A stretch of DNA of 64,000 bases from NCBI GenBank assembly GCA_020055645.1, contig CM034547.1:28954513-29018512 (forward strand). Direction: 5' to 3'. The notes beneath the pieces are model-generated. The model made no database searches. It had not been told where the DNA came from and saw only the letters and a list, made by a program, of their open reading frames with translations. How positions within the stretch are numbered: position 1 is the first letter of the stretch; each line of letters begins with the position of its first letter. This document shows positions 32,181 to 46,020 of this stretch, piece by piece. The position numbers and the translations under genes were made by a program. The DNA comes from Tomocerus qinae. Taxonomy: Eukaryota > Arthropoda > Collembola > Entomobryomorpha > Tomoceridae.

Positions 32181-32841
32181 TTATTTACAGTGTTCTTCCT
32201 CCATGGTATCAAAATCCGAGGTGCCGACGCCGATTTTAAGTTCATCGATAATGACAAAGGACTCTTTAGCAACGGCCGAAGCAACAACTGCCACCTAAAT
32301 GAACGACAATTCACATTATACTGATTACACACACTATTAGTATTAATAAGAAATATTTCTCCGTCAAACTAACTTGATGAACTGGTCCGAGGAAAAGGAC
32401 CTTGGTACAGTAACTATCTCCATACTGCGACATTTGGACGGTAACAAGTTCGTGGTTCTTTAAGTCTAATCCATTCACAGAAAGTTTAGCAGTGCCTTCC
32501 CAATTGATATGGTATTTTATCACAAGTGTAACATCTCTAGGTTTGTCATGCTTCAATTGAATATCTTTGAATGTGATAGTTCCATATTTAGCTTTGGAAT
32601 TAAGGAGCCAAATGGAACTTGATTTCAAAGCAGTTCGTCTTCTCACAGGGCAATTTTTATAAAACACGAATCCTTTGACGGAGAATCCGTGGATATCTTG
32701 TTCGATATCGTGCACTACTCCGAGTTTGCTTGCAATGGCTGAACGTCCCACGCGGCGATTGCCCCCGTAATTCGATGCCCAGATTACCCATGTGAACATC
32801 AGACACATTGTCGTCACTCCTACAGTGAATGACTTTTGCAT
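32181..32841 (-). CDS. secreted or membrane-anchored orphan protein, beta-rich domain
   Basis: I do not recognise this family. Two exons on the minus strand, 32374-32841 and 32181-32294, join in phase 0 and give about 193 residues. I start at MQKSFTVGVTTMCLMFTW because it opens a textbook signal peptide (hydrophobic to about residue 20, likely cut after W-A-S). In-frame Mets upstream extend to 32937 and would turn it into a signal anchor. The mature part begins with a basic NRRVGRSA, then alternating hydrophobic strands (FSVKGFVFY, SSIWLLN, GTITFKDIQL, DVTLVIKYHINWEG, KLSVNGLDL, VTVQMSQYG, SFVIIDELKIGV). That pattern fits a single beta-sandwich. It has three mature Cys (NCPV, SYCT, EHC) and an acidic tail EEEHCK. 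It stands alone, with kilobases of gene-free DNA on each side. It could be a lineage-specific extracellular ligand or lectin-like protein; no function is asserted. Confidence 0.65.
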
Positions 32842-32937
32842 TTTCTCTTTCCTATCTACACTATCGTTTGGTATTAACAGGGAGACTAGGTTCATTTCAC
32901 ATCTACTAAATATTCCAAAGAGGTGTGGCCCATTCAT

Positions 32938-35900
32938 TCGGATAACAATTCCAGTTACCTTACAATATCAACATCAGCGGAAACTCATTTCGAATATCCT
33001 ATCACATAAACACGCTTTACACTGAATTTATTGCACCGAACAATTTTGTTCCATAATTCTTCTGAAAAGTTACTGGTATCAATAAAGTTGTGTTTAGATA
33101 GTGATAATCATATGCACCTTATACTGTACTTGATATTGTGTGAATAGGTAGATGTATAGTAGGTAAGAATAAACCGGCAACTCAAAAGACTAATATATTT
33201 CTGACTATTCAAATAATGTTTTCTTTTGATATGGACTAAAAATATCACAGCAATCACTTCAGTTTCACTAAGAGACACTGTCACTACCTGAATTTACGCT
33301 TTTCCACTTTACAACTATTTCGTTCTTGACGTTTCCACACAATTTGTGTAAACACACGACATTATGGTGTAAATATTTGGGCATAACGATGCCGAGGAGG
33401 TGAAGATCAGTGGCTGAGTGGCTCAGGCTTCGGTCAGTTCTGAAAATATAATAATATTTTATGCCTTTACATAAATTCTTTGCTGCTCCAAAACTAAGCA
33501 CAGCGAAGTATGAGCATGTACTGCTGCATGTATGCACTTGCCACTTGCAGTAGAAGTTCGCGACAGATAAATAGATAGTTCATTTGGCCATGTCTATGCA
33601 TTTGCCATGCTTGCAATTGTTAAGTAATGCAAAGGTAGCTGTTCAGGTTATGATGCTTATGAATATAGATTGTGTCGTAGTTTTAGTACCCAGAGTCCAC
33701 TATTCACTCACTGAGCTTGAGTAATCTCATTTATGCTCTCTTATAAGTATTCAGCTGCTGAAAATGGCCATATTACGTATTTAAGTATATGTAATATAAT
33801 TTTTTTTACATTCTCCTGTCAAACTATCTCACATGTTTATATCACACTTACCAATTGCCATGTTTAAAGTTATCGTAAGTAAACCTACCAATTAAGCTTA
33901 AAGATACGGAAGAATGACAAAAAGTTGCAGAATAATATTAATTGCAAACAAAACTTATTCACACACTTTGTTTTGAAGTGCTTTGAACTTTGTTCTACTT
34001 ATAACTTTGAAAATCGGTAAGAATGATTTCAATACAACAGTACAAAAATGGAAATAAGAATAACTGTCCACATCAATTACTCCCTAGACTATTTACTAGC
34101 ACTTCTATTACATAATAAAAGCAGAAAACTGGTTAAAACAAGAGTCAAGAATAGATAAATTACCTACTTGTTTGTAGGGAGGTGATGCTATCAACTATTA
34201 TTCTGTATTTACTCCGTATCCATTCACAGTTAGTATGCTAGTGTGCTTGTAGTGCTATAGTTGAAGATACTTGTGTCAAGCCTTTCATGTTTATCTTATC
34301 TCATGTAATGTGATGATAGCTATAAATAAATAAACGATATTATCTCTTATTGGCAAAATAGTGCTGAGTCGACTGTCACCTGTGCTATTTCTAAGGCCCA
34401 ACCTGACTTTCAATTTACAAAATAGCTACAACATACATGTCGTGAAAAAATATCATAAGTGAACATAATAGAACATGTAGTTGCTGATAGTAAACAAAAA
34501 TGAGTTTCAATTACATTCTTACACGAGGAAGCCCCAATTCTATTTATCTTTCTAATACGTGCTGCTCCGATTTGAATTTTCAATTGCAAATTAGTTCTAT
34601 AGTTATGTATGAAAAGTTATGTCAAAACTATGTACATAGATCTACACAGTATTTGATAATACAAATGGTCATAAGGAGTAAGCAGTAGAGTATCAATTTG
34701 TTGTAGGCAGTTTTACACATTCTAATGTTGGTTAGTATTATAAAGCTAATATGCAATCTGTTTACTGTTGCAATATTGATTTCATTCATGTCCAACTTCC
34801 TTCGGGTATGTATATCATGTTAAGCAATCAGAAAGTTCATGTAGTTTTTAGATTCTTACCTGCATGCATGTATAACATATGCATAGCTCAGCATCTAGCA
34901 AGATTGGCAAACAAATGGGAATTCTACCTTAAGTAATCTGTATTGCAGCCAGTGCATGTGCATAAAGGAATACAGGTACCACCTAGATGTAATTTGGAGA
35001 TGTTGATTCACTGACGAGGTGAAATTAGTTAGCTATTGAATTCTCAATGGAGGGATCAGAAAGTATCAATGAATTATTATAATGCTATACTACCCACTTC
35101 CTACACATACATGCTGTATCTATCTATTCTACTATGCGAAATAAAAAACTATAGATCCTTTCACACACATCTTACATTCGAAAGGAAAATCACTTTTTAT
35201 AGATCTGATAAAAATTTAAAGCTGCGCTACTACCAAAAAAATAGTCACGGTTTTTTATCTCGTTGTCTACATTGATATTACAGTGTAGACTTACTTATGT
35301 AGTGTAGATGTACATAACAATGACAAATCGTTCTGACTTGGAACATCAATCATATAAAATGTAAATAGTTCTTCTGACTCAATCAACTTATCTACAGCGT
35401 CGACCCGAATAAAATTCATTTCAAATTCCTTTCCAACTTTCATTAAAATGTTTTCGCTGAAGTTGAAAACAAAAATTACTTTTTTAATCAATTTTTTTCT
35501 GACAACCACTTGCTACTTTGCCAGAGTAGAATTGAAGTATTTGTGTGACACGTGTTGAGATGAGTTTCTGAAATGCCGTCTTGCTTGGATAGCAATACAT
35601 AGTAATACATTACATTTTACAGACACGGACATAGCATTATCAATCAGGACGGAAAAGGAAGTTCTATAGTATTGCTTGTATAGTTCTATTCGATTATTTA
35701 ATAATAATAAACAAAACTTTGAACACATATTATGGAAACATTGCACTTTCGTAAATGAGCGAAAACCTTCCCAAAAATAGTGTTGACAAATTAATCTATT
35801 TACTTTGGATGTGCAATGTGAAGGTAATTCGCCTACTGCCTACAGACAATGAAGAATATGACTGTACAGAGATGGATTGAATGAATGCGAACATTCATTC

Positions 35901-38900
35901 AACTTTCAACTTTACATAATACTCATCGCCAACTCATCGCTATAAGTATCACCAATAAAAATGTCTCTTGTGTACTTTATCAGTTTATAACTGGAGTAAT
36001 AATAGTTTCCACCGCACCATAAAGAATAAGCATAAGTTGTATTTAATCCACTGAAATGCAGTTGCTTACTTATTCATAATTTAATGTGGCCTAAATATTG
36101 GTGTTGCAAACTATTTTGATAATACTTTTACTGTAGGAGTAAGAATGTTGGCATTTTGACATAATGTTATGGTACAGAGTACAGGGTGTACACAGCAAGT
36201 GGAAAGGCATGAACAAACTCATGTAGTATACGCCAGTGCATCTACACTCCCAATCGCCCATCATCCAGAATCCTGGTACATTTAGTCTCATTTCTGTATT
36301 AATAATACTATCCATAGTCTACAAAAGCATCATACAATCTGGCAGTGCAGTGTAATAAAGCAATTGCCTACAGGATAAATTACGAAGCGTAGTTAACCAC
36401 TTCCTGTCTGTATAACTACGAAATGAATACAATGTATTGTACTAATGTACAACATAAAAACTATTTACAGGAAACAAGATGCTGACAATGATAATATTAT
36501 TGTGATAACACAAATACTTTAAATGCTAAGTGAAATTGCTTAATGCTCTGGAAGTTATATTAGGATCAAACTGTACCTGTGCTGTCTGTGACAGTTAACT
36601 ATTAATAAATTCCACCCTAGGCAATTATTAGCAATTAAATAAGTCGACAAATTATTAGAATTCCTTTATACTTAGCTTTAGTTTTGAAATATTACTCCCT
36701 TTCCGATAATCAAACTCATCGTACCAGTTGTGGAAGTTGGTTTACCACTTATTTCTTACAAGACTTGGTATTTTGGGCTGTTTATGAATTAGAACTGAAT
36801 GCTGAATTGTTTCTGAATTTTTGTCATTAGTTGCTAAATAAGGATTGCATTTGGTAGGAACCTTATTTTATTAGAATTGTAATCATGCAGTTTGGCTTGG
36901 CAGGAGGATATGGCTATCTCCGCTATTCCCCAGTATTATTTTACTGAGTAGCTAACACATTGGTAATAGTGTATAACAATGCTATGCTGAGTATCTGTGA
37001 GTTAACGAAATCAAATGCACTAAACAATACTAACTGTCAGTGCAATGTAGCACTAATAAGCGTGGAAAGAAATCCTAATTTAGTACGTGAGAGACGTATC
37101 TGTCCAACTGACTTTTCGCAAGATCATAACCATTATATTTACATGGAAGGAAAAGTGCAAAGATACTAACGTCTTTGTCATATAGCTTCCTTCTTCTACT
37201 GTGAATATAATTGTAGCATACGAGCCAACCAACAGTTCGAGTTCATGACAAAGACAAGGGTTAACGAGCAATTATAGAACAATGTAAGCTTAAGGCTAAG
37301 ATATTAAGCAATAATACATAATACAGATAATTTATAGGTACTGATTTATAATTTTTGTATCTACACGATATCTGAATAAGCAGTGGTACGCCAATAACAA
37401 CTGAAGTATCTGTAAAGAGTTAGCAAATATTTCATGGACAATTGATAATCTTACAAAAGAATTTCTGCACTAATAAAAACACGTCCAGTAGGCTAAGTTA
37501 TATAATATAAGTAAGTGTTTGTGTTCATGTAGTAGTTAACCTTGATTTCTTGCTAGACATAGTGTTCCTTACTGAAATGTCGTATTCTATGCGTCAGTTA
37601 TATTAATGTGCATGGAGACAAATTGTAGTACATGGTAAAGAAGTACAAATACCGGCAATAATGTGAAGACAGTGGCCACACTACTTTATAAAGTCCAACT
37701 CATCACTCACTAAAAACAAAACACAGCTAACGATGCACAATAAACATAGCTATAAGGCTTTGTCCTTTTAACTTAATTGGGAATACTAAAATGTCCACAT
37801 AGTCGACTTTCTCAATTTATTGGATTTCACTTAAATTTTCATTGGTGTATATATAAGTGGTGAATATTTATCCTCAAATATAGCCTAGCCAAACTATTAT
37901 TACACCCAGACAGACGGTTAAAGATACAAAACACTACCACTCGCGATACTCAGTAGCCACTAAGTGACTGCTAGCACACAACTGACACAACTAGCTACGA
38001 CACGAAACCCATAAGCAAAGTTTCAGTCTGTCGAAGGAGAATTATAGTTATTGTCGCAGTTATGAAGTTGGAAAATGCTACTAGGAGTAAATACTCTTTG
38101 GTAGGTACCTTACCTAGCAATGTCGACCTTACCTTTGGCGAATCAAAGTAGCTACTCAAACGAAAAGCGTGAATAACAGCAACTTTTGTAATATAGAATG
38201 CTATTTTGTGTAGGCAGTTGTCATGTTTTAGATGACAAAGCTGATACGGCGAAGCAGTTGAGTTGAAACCGAATTCATGTCCAGTGTACTACTAAAAAGA
38301 GCTGAGAAACAGCTTTTGCATTACTTACACATACTGCTCGTATACAACTCATACGTATTGTATTGGAACACAAATACGTTTACCGTTGCAATTTCTCAAA
38401 CATAAAAGTGGCTAAAATCGACATGGGAGAATAGGCAAGGGATATACTACCAATATTCTTAGCATGCACTGAAATACAACATTAAGGTTTTATCCCAGTA
38501 TTTATTATAAATGTTGGTGAAAAGCTATAGTGTAGTAGCCATGTATGTGGTTTGTCACACTAAATGATACTTATTACCACTTATAGTATGGATATCATGA
38601 AAACAACACAGCTACAAGCGTTTAAATTATGTAAAGTACTTCATTAGGTATTATCGATATAATTACTAACATATATAATACATTACGTGAGTAAGTGTAA
38701 TGATTTATGTAATAAGTAAGTATACATAACTTAGCAAGTAGACATAATAGTCCCTCGATTAGTATTAGATAGGATTCGGGGTTATGCCGAACAGAGACAG
38801 AAATTTTAGGATCGAAGTTAAAATGCCTTTTTTATTCTATCTTCACATTGCACATTTTCTCATAGAAATACAATCTCCCTAAAAGGAAAGTTGAGAAAAA

Positions 38901-40013
38901 AAAGTACAAACTTTAATTCCTTCCACACTTTCATGGTGGTCCACACTCCTTGGCTCCTTGTTACATTTTATTATTTGAGAACACGGTAGAGAATACAAAA
39001 GAGAACATAAGAGCGTGTGAAGAAAGAGTTCCCTTTCTTTTGACTATACTAATTCCACATAATACTTTCACCGAACTTTCACCAATCCCTTCTTCAGACT
39101 TCAGATATGTCATGATCTGGCGAAGGAGGAGAAATGTACAAATGGAAGTTAAGTAAAATTAAGATGTGATATCTGGTTGGACTATGAATGAAAATGAAAC
39201 TACAGTTTTTATTTTTGTATCATGGATTCTGGCTACTGCCCCATCCATTGTGAAAATCAGTTAAATCAAGTTTAGTGTTTCATATGAGTTTAGGCTATGC
39301 TTTTTCACTCCAATGGCTATTCATTTTATAATAAACAATTTTGAAAGAATAATGTAGCTCGGAATATTTAATAACACATAACTACATAAAAACTCATGAG
39401 TAGTATAATTGCAGTCTTGATAATAAAAACAAATGGAAATGTTACAGTTGGAACAATCACCTTTATTTACACCAATGAATCTAAAAAATACTATCACAAT
39501 TTTCTATTATCATTGTTTTTTTCTAGAATTTATGCTACGGTATATGCACATGCCTCTGTTAGCAAAATGTGCAGATAAACTAACAAAAATAACTTGTACA
39601 TATCATTATAGGTCTTCTAGAATTACTTAATTGAATTTTTATTCGTTAAATTAATTTTTGGTTAAGCTAGGTACTTTGTTCAACAACAGGAACTCAAGCA
39701 ATAGTCACTTAATTATATCGCTGCTACAACATAACTATATTCATGAAGCCTAATTATAAACGATTAACGAACATAGAGAACAATTCTCTTTTTAATCAAG
39801 CTCCTTGACTTACTAACAACAAAATTTACTAACTTATCAAACTCAATTATTTTTAATTTGTTAATAAATCCCTGGCAAGTTCTTTGATACCCTGCAATCA
39901 GTGATGCACAAAGGTTGCGGCTAAGTGGTGGAGAATTGATGGAGTTTAGTAATACAGGAAATCTATGTTCTAGGTTAATAATTTTTCTATATAATAATAA
40001 CATTACATTTACT
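32938..40013. other. 7-kb AT-rich gene desert
   Basis: No reading frame longer than about 100 codons has protein-like character, and there are no splice-consistent chains of ORFs. I saw no tandem repeats, transposon ends or tRNA-like folds that I could defend. The right end should include the MPC2 3' UTR. Long non-coding RNAs or enhancers cannot be excluded by eye. Confidence 0.45.
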
Positions 40014-40621
40014 TTACTGCACAGCCTTTGGATCGTTTTTCTGGTGCATTTTATAACGTATTCCACGCACAACTTGGTATATTCCAGTTAGTCCTACAAA
40101 TACGTTTACACTAAATAAAGAATAGTTTTTCGGGATGATGACCAAAGAATACCGTGCCCAAATGACTCCGGTAGCAGCTAACGCACTTGACTGAGGAACG
40201 CTAATTTTATCTGCTGGTCGTTGTAAATCGCCGATTCCAGCGATTACCAATCCCTAATTAATAAAAAAGAAAGAATATTCTTCTAAATACCAGATTAACT
40301 TCAAATAACATATGGTAGTTCTTGAATGAAAAAATATATTTTTATTACTTACCCATTTGAAAAGTGGAGACCAAAAAAACACTGTTTGAGGGCCTATTTA
40401 AACAAGCAAAATACAAAATTTTTAACAAAACTATTTTCCTTTTCCAGGATAGTTATATATATTTATTATGATGTTATTGTTAGTAAGGGATTTCCAAATG
40501 TTTAATTTTATAAAAACACAAAGTAATACATACCAGCGGGATGCTTCCATAAGGGCATTAACTTGGGTGGCACAAATTTTTCGAAGTACGCCATACTACG
40601 TAGATAGAGAGCTGACGACAT
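40014..40621 (-). CDS. MPC2: mitochondrial pyruvate carrier 2
   Basis: Inner mitochondrial membrane subunit that pairs with MPC1 to import pyruvate into the matrix. Three exons on the minus strand: about 40533-40621 (MSSALYLRSMAYFEKFVPPKLMPLW then KHPAG), about 40352-40396 (PQTVFFWSPLFKWG) and 40014-40254 (LVIAGIGDLQRPADKIS, ATGVIWARYSLVIIPKNYSLFSVN, VGLTGIYQVVR). The strings HPAGP.TVFFW.P..KWGLV.AG..D..RPA and IW.RYSLVIIPKN.SLF.VN are diagnostic of MPC2. Length is about 125 residues, as in the family, with three hydrophobic segments. Upstream, an acceptor at about 40643 and a donor-like AT|GTAAGT near 40753 suggest a 5' UTR exon around 40757-40850. Confidence 0.95.
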
Positions 40622-40859
40622 TTTGGAAAATTAACCCTTTGAAATGGCAGAGGTGCTAAACTGAAAAATCAAATATTAGCCAAACAAAATTAGTTTCGAT
40701 TTATTAATTTTAAATGTAAACATATTATTGAAAATCTTTCACTTTCATTTACTTACACAAAATATCCAGTCCAGCCAGCTGGTTCCGTGCGTAGGGATAA
40801 GTTGATTCTTGACCTTGAAAGAATTCCTCTCTGTCCTCAACTAACTTACACATCCATCA

Positions 40860-42070
40860 ACACAAGTTAATTACCATTTATTCATATGAATGTCTATCTA
40901 AACTAAACCCAATAAACAACGTAATAACGTGAACTGTTTTTTGCACAGATTTGTAGCAACACTGCAGCTTGGAAGGAAGACTCGGTAAAAATAATGTTGA
41001 TTTTTAGGATGTAGCGGGTAAATGCATCACAAAATCATCGGACAAGTTGGCCTTGCCTGTTAATTATTTTGGGTATTCAGAAGACAGAGAGAGAGGTCTT
41101 TCTATTTTATCATCTTGGTTTATTACGTAAAATTACACAACTGTACGGAAATTACTTCATTCCTCCATGAAAGCTCTACTACAATCCAGAATCTTTGAAA
41201 TATACTTTTGAAGTCGCATTGAAATGTCACTTATATCTTATAGCATCTAATTTAAGTTAGCAATAAATAGTCTCATTTTTCATGTATTCTCATTTTCTAG
41301 ATTCTATTTAATTAACATTACATGTATTGGCTGCATTCATGCAGTTCGCATCAGCTTCTCTTTCTACACTTTTCGATGAAAATCACAAAATAACATAATA
41401 AATATGCCTCCAGGCCTGTCCACAATTACTTTATACAATTGTCTGCTAATACTTACTAATGCATACGCAGTAGATGCAAACTTACTGAACGAAAGGAAGG
41501 CAGTTGTAAGTGCAAGGTTTAGAAATGAGTGTAGCATTGCATAATATGAAACTTGACTTGCTATTGAAAGGTCGAAAAGAGTAGGTATGTAAATAAATAC
41601 ACGTAGGACATTGGAATGTTCAAATTATGTAATGAAATGTATACATACATGTTTAAGTCATACGATGTTACCATCTCCGTATTATATATGTGTGTATCTG
41701 TTTTGAGAAAGAGTTTTTATAATACTACTTGATAAGAATGAAAAGACCTTGAACAATAAGACAGGCATATATCTCACTGAAATCTGACCCATAGCTTTAT
41801 AAATTGAAATAATAATGATATGGTACTGCAAAGTAAAGTTCCTAAAGTTCAGTGGGTTGCATATAATATAATAACTTACGTAAGTGTGCTCTACAACATT
41901 TTACATCTTTCTATTTATAGGGAACAAAATAACGGCATGACAAATATATTCGATAGATTGACAAGGAGATACTGGATAGATATAAAAATGCATTGCATAA
42001 TCGTCGCATAGAGGATAAAATCAACAGAGATATTGATAAAGGCTTCCTCTCCCTGCCTTGTAAATTGTAA
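40860..42070. other. intergenic spacer upstream of MPC2
   Basis: AT-rich, no protein-like ORF, no recognised RNA gene. It probably contains the MPC2 promoter near its left end. Confidence 0.4.
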
Positions 42071-44814
42071 ATACCGTATAACCCGAATCAATTGAAGTTG
42101 CTAGATGAAGAAGTCGACATTTCAATTTTATTTTCGTTGCTAACGGAAATATAAAATTTTGAAATACAAAATACCCGAAAATCCGGCGTAAGTATGCATA
42201 ATGGAGAATCATTGTAGCAAAATTCTATACACCCAGAGTCAAAAATGTGACCCTAGTGGATGACCGCACTAAATTCCATTCTATTCGAAACTTGACCGTT
42301 TTTTTGACGTTCGCAATTGATATTTGGTGTGGACCATATAAAATACCTTGAATGATATTATATTTTAAGTTACCCACTAGCCAAAGTAAAATGTAGCCGA
42401 CGACTGAAGGATATCACACAAAGTCGTATTCTTCAGTACACATAACCAGACATGGCACTTATTTCTCGGAAATAAATAGTCGAAATTTTTGAAACATTTC
42501 GAGAAATATTTCATCCTCTTCCTTGAAAAATGAAATACTGAAATAAATAGGGTACATGGCATTTATTTCAAAATTTTCGATAAATTTAATTTCACTTGAA
42601 ATATACGAATTACGCAAGCGTGTACACATGCGCATTGTATTTTTTACGTTCCTAGAAAAATTATCAAGACTTGGTTGATTGATTGGTTGAAATTTAAACC
42701 TCATAAACTATTCTGAGACCTGATCTTTTAAAGTTATTCAAAATGACCAAAATACATTGTCCTGAGTCTTATGAAATTAAATAATGCCCCTATGCAAAAT
42801 AAATTTGAATATAGATGTATCAATTTGGAATTCTGAATTTCTAACTTTGGATTTAACTAAAATGACTTGAAATTAATGCTCAATTTTCAAACCTTTCTGA
42901 TTAAGAGTTGTAACTAATATTTTAGTGTTTGTAACTTTTAAATCGTGATATCTTCAATACAAATGACAAATGAAACAACAAGTTCAGATCCTTAGGGACT
43001 TTGATAAAAATGTCATACAATTTTTTCACTTGTATCTCTTGTCCAAGATGAACATGGTAATCAAGAGGCATAGTGATAAGTATCCATATAGATTTTCTAA
43101 TTTGCGAATCTGAACACTTTTGGATTGCTTTGGTTCAGTTTGCATATAGTTGTGCACCTTAAAAGATTGACATCCTCATATTAAGTAAAAATTCAGGACT
43201 GCAGTTGAAAGATAAAAATTTTTTTTGTAATAAACCCGAAATTATAATTTACCGAAAAATGATGGATGTAAATAAACTCAACATAATCTTCAGATTTAGT
43301 TCCAGATTTTTGATGATTGTGACTACTTTATAAAATATCTTTTATACATTTTTTGGTTTCGAATAGAAAAGATTTCTTATGGTTGAAATGACTACGTTTA
43401 GTTGTCTGGTATAGGAGCAAGACATATAAAAGGGTCCAGATAATAAATTATTTTTGGTTCATTCGAACTATTTAAATCTGCTGACCTTGTTTTGTATTGT
43501 AATCTATATAGTGCAGTTTCGAAGGAGATTTTCCATACTCTTTGTTAGTTGTCGGCTACCTTTCAACTCGGAATTCCACTACTTTGTATTTCAAAATTAT
43601 ATATTTCGGTTGTCAACGAAAATAAAATTGAAATCTCGACTTCTTCATCTAGCAACTTCAATTGAGATTTTACTTTGAAAAAGAACCTACATGAGTGTTC
43701 GAAATTGTATATTAATTTGTATCTATGGAAAATAGCCAGGGTTTCCCCCGGGGGAGTTTCCCCTATATTTCCCAGTAAAATTAGAAACCAGAATGTTATA
43801 AATATTGTTCAAACGGATGTAAAAAAGTAGCGGAGGTTAAGTCATAAGAACGCAAACATCTTTAGATGTAACATCCCTAGTCCTTTAGATACATGATCTA
43901 AAAGTGTATTTTCAATCAAATCAGGCTCTAGCTCACGATTTTCAAAAATGTTACCATGACAGTGACAGCTCCTGTTACTTCAAGTCGTTCAAGTGACGAG
44001 CTCCTGTTTTACTCTTTGTCTGCAGCCAGGTTCAACGTAACTTAGAAAAACTGTGTGGACCCTGGCAGTTGACAGTACGAGAGTAGCCTGTTTTGCTTTC
44101 TGTCTGCCGGCAAAGGACTAAAGCTAAAATTAATAAAGTATGCAGCCGCCCTATTCTATGGTTAGGTTATATTGTGATAAACTAAATTAGGTTTGTGGGG
44201 TATCCAGTTTGAATGTTGAACCTCACTGGGAAAGGAAACCTGGTCGATACAGGGTTACATTTACAATCTACATCTATTTTGATCTTCTAATCCTCCCTAG
44301 ACAAAAGACAAGGCATAGGGAGGACGTCTGATTTTGCTGATTTTCAAACTAAACAGTGCTTTTGACCACCAGATTTGAAATAGTTATAGTTATAGCTTAT
44401 CTGATTAAGATCAATCTCAATCAAAATAATACTATTCTTAGTAAGCATTGCTTACTGAAAAATGGACAGACAGACAGATTGTTAACTCCCACAAAGTAGT
44501 CTTAATCCCAACTTATCCCCTATTCTTTTAATTTCGAAACACTGAAATTTTACAAAATGGCCATGGTGACAGGCTATTTAATCATAATATTAATTCGAAC
44601 ACTAATATAGGTTCCTTTTCAAAGTAAAATGACAATTGACCAGGGTCAAATAAGTTTCAACCCTGACGTCTGTGTGAATAATATTAATAGCTCTCACTAA
44701 GGGGGTTAACTATTTAGTGTAAACTAGTACATGTACATTTTGTTTTCGAAGTCCCGTGGAAGTAACTTGAGAAATCTCCCGAAAGTCAACGAATTAATTC
44801 GGGTTATACGGTAT
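42071..44814. mobile_element. composite inverted-repeat (foldback-type) element
   Basis: Three nested or adjacent inverted repeats structure this 2.7-kb tract. Outer ends: 42071-42092 (ATACCGTATAACCCGAAT core) pairs with 44793-44814, 21 of 22 positions. Next, 42089-42170 pairs with 43583-43664, about 80 bp with few mismatches (core GTTGCTAGATGAAGAAGTCGA). Immediately abutting, 43659-43703 pairs with 44594-44638 (core TTTTCAAAGTAAAAT). The second repeat also gives matching short translations on opposite strands, which are repeat shadows and not genes. No transposase frame is visible, and I could not define a target-site duplication. It is best read as a non-autonomous DNA or foldback transposon with rearranged arms. 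Confidence 0.65.
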
Positions 44815-46020
44815 GTGATTACCGGATTAAATATTATATCTTCAGGACTTAGGAATAGTAATGATTATACAATATCTCTGTACCCTGTCCAGCTCCACTG
44901 CTCAATACGACAATTACACAAATTCATAAAACATTCGTCGATAATAGTATGTAATATAACACCAATGGATCATGACTATGACTTTATATTATTTATTCAT
45001 CTGTTCTTTTTAGAACACTTCGAATTACCAAAATTAAAATAAAACAATGGATTTTCGTACGTAGACTTTTAAACATATTCCATCCGTTTAGACAATAGTA
45101 TGTAATGTTTACTCTACACAAGCAATACATATTAATAGTAGTACGAGTAGCACATGTTCACTGTTAACTGCTATGTTACATTAATCCATAATTTGGATTT
45201 GGAGACTATTGTTATTATAGAATCGGCTAGATTTTGTATATATTGATGCATAATATATTAACTCTATAGCGATTGATAACGATTTGTACTTAGCTCAACA
45301 TCCATTAGTAAATGAATAGAGTCCATTAGGAACAAAAATAAAAGTTTTGTTTAGTTTACACTTAAATACTAGTGACTAGATAGATTAGAAAGCAAACTTT
45401 ATTGTTCCATCATAGTTTATATGTCATTGCGGTTTATTTGATGTCATTTTTCTACCAGAAAAGACGGTTATCAAAAGCTGATGTCCATTGCATGAATGCT
45501 AGCCTAATAGTATATATTAGTAAAACTGTTTGTACCAGTGCTTACCAGTATTTTTACTTATGAAAGTTTAGTACGTAGATTTGCACATAGGTAGATAATA
45601 TTATGTTAATTTTGATAATATTGTAATTATAGTCTTGTCTGGATAGATTTCCTCCTCCGTTCTAATATGGATGGAAGTACTTGAAATGTCCAGACACCTT
45701 TATGACTATACATGGCTTAGCACAGTCTTGCAAGGCAAGTTAGTTTGAGATTGAGACCCGTGTGCACATTTACGTGCTTTGCATACACACCAAACTAAGG
45801 ACGTACTGCATAACTTTATGGATTTTTTACATAACATGCTGCTGAGCACTTACTATTTATGTACACACACTGATAGCAGGGTAAAGCAGCTAACTCAAAT
45901 CACCTCTCTGGAGTTGTATATATTGATGCTACGAATAGGATTTCGTTCTTTCAACTTCCAGCCTCAGACGCATTAACAAGTTTTCTTATTACAAGCCATC
46001 ACAACCACAAATACTTCATC
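44815..46020. other. intergenic region upstream of sorbitol dehydrogenase
   Basis: 1.2 kb, AT-rich, without a supported gene. It should hold the sorbitol dehydrogenase promoter. A TATATATTGATG string at 45918 lies about 100 bp upstream of the start codon, too weak to call a TATA box. Confidence 0.4.

Noticed and set aside
42021..42212. Minus-strand ORF sharing KIKLKxRLLHLATSI with a plus-strand ORF at 43454-43678
   Set aside because: The shared peptide is explained by the 80-bp inverted repeat; neither ORF extends beyond it with protein-like character.
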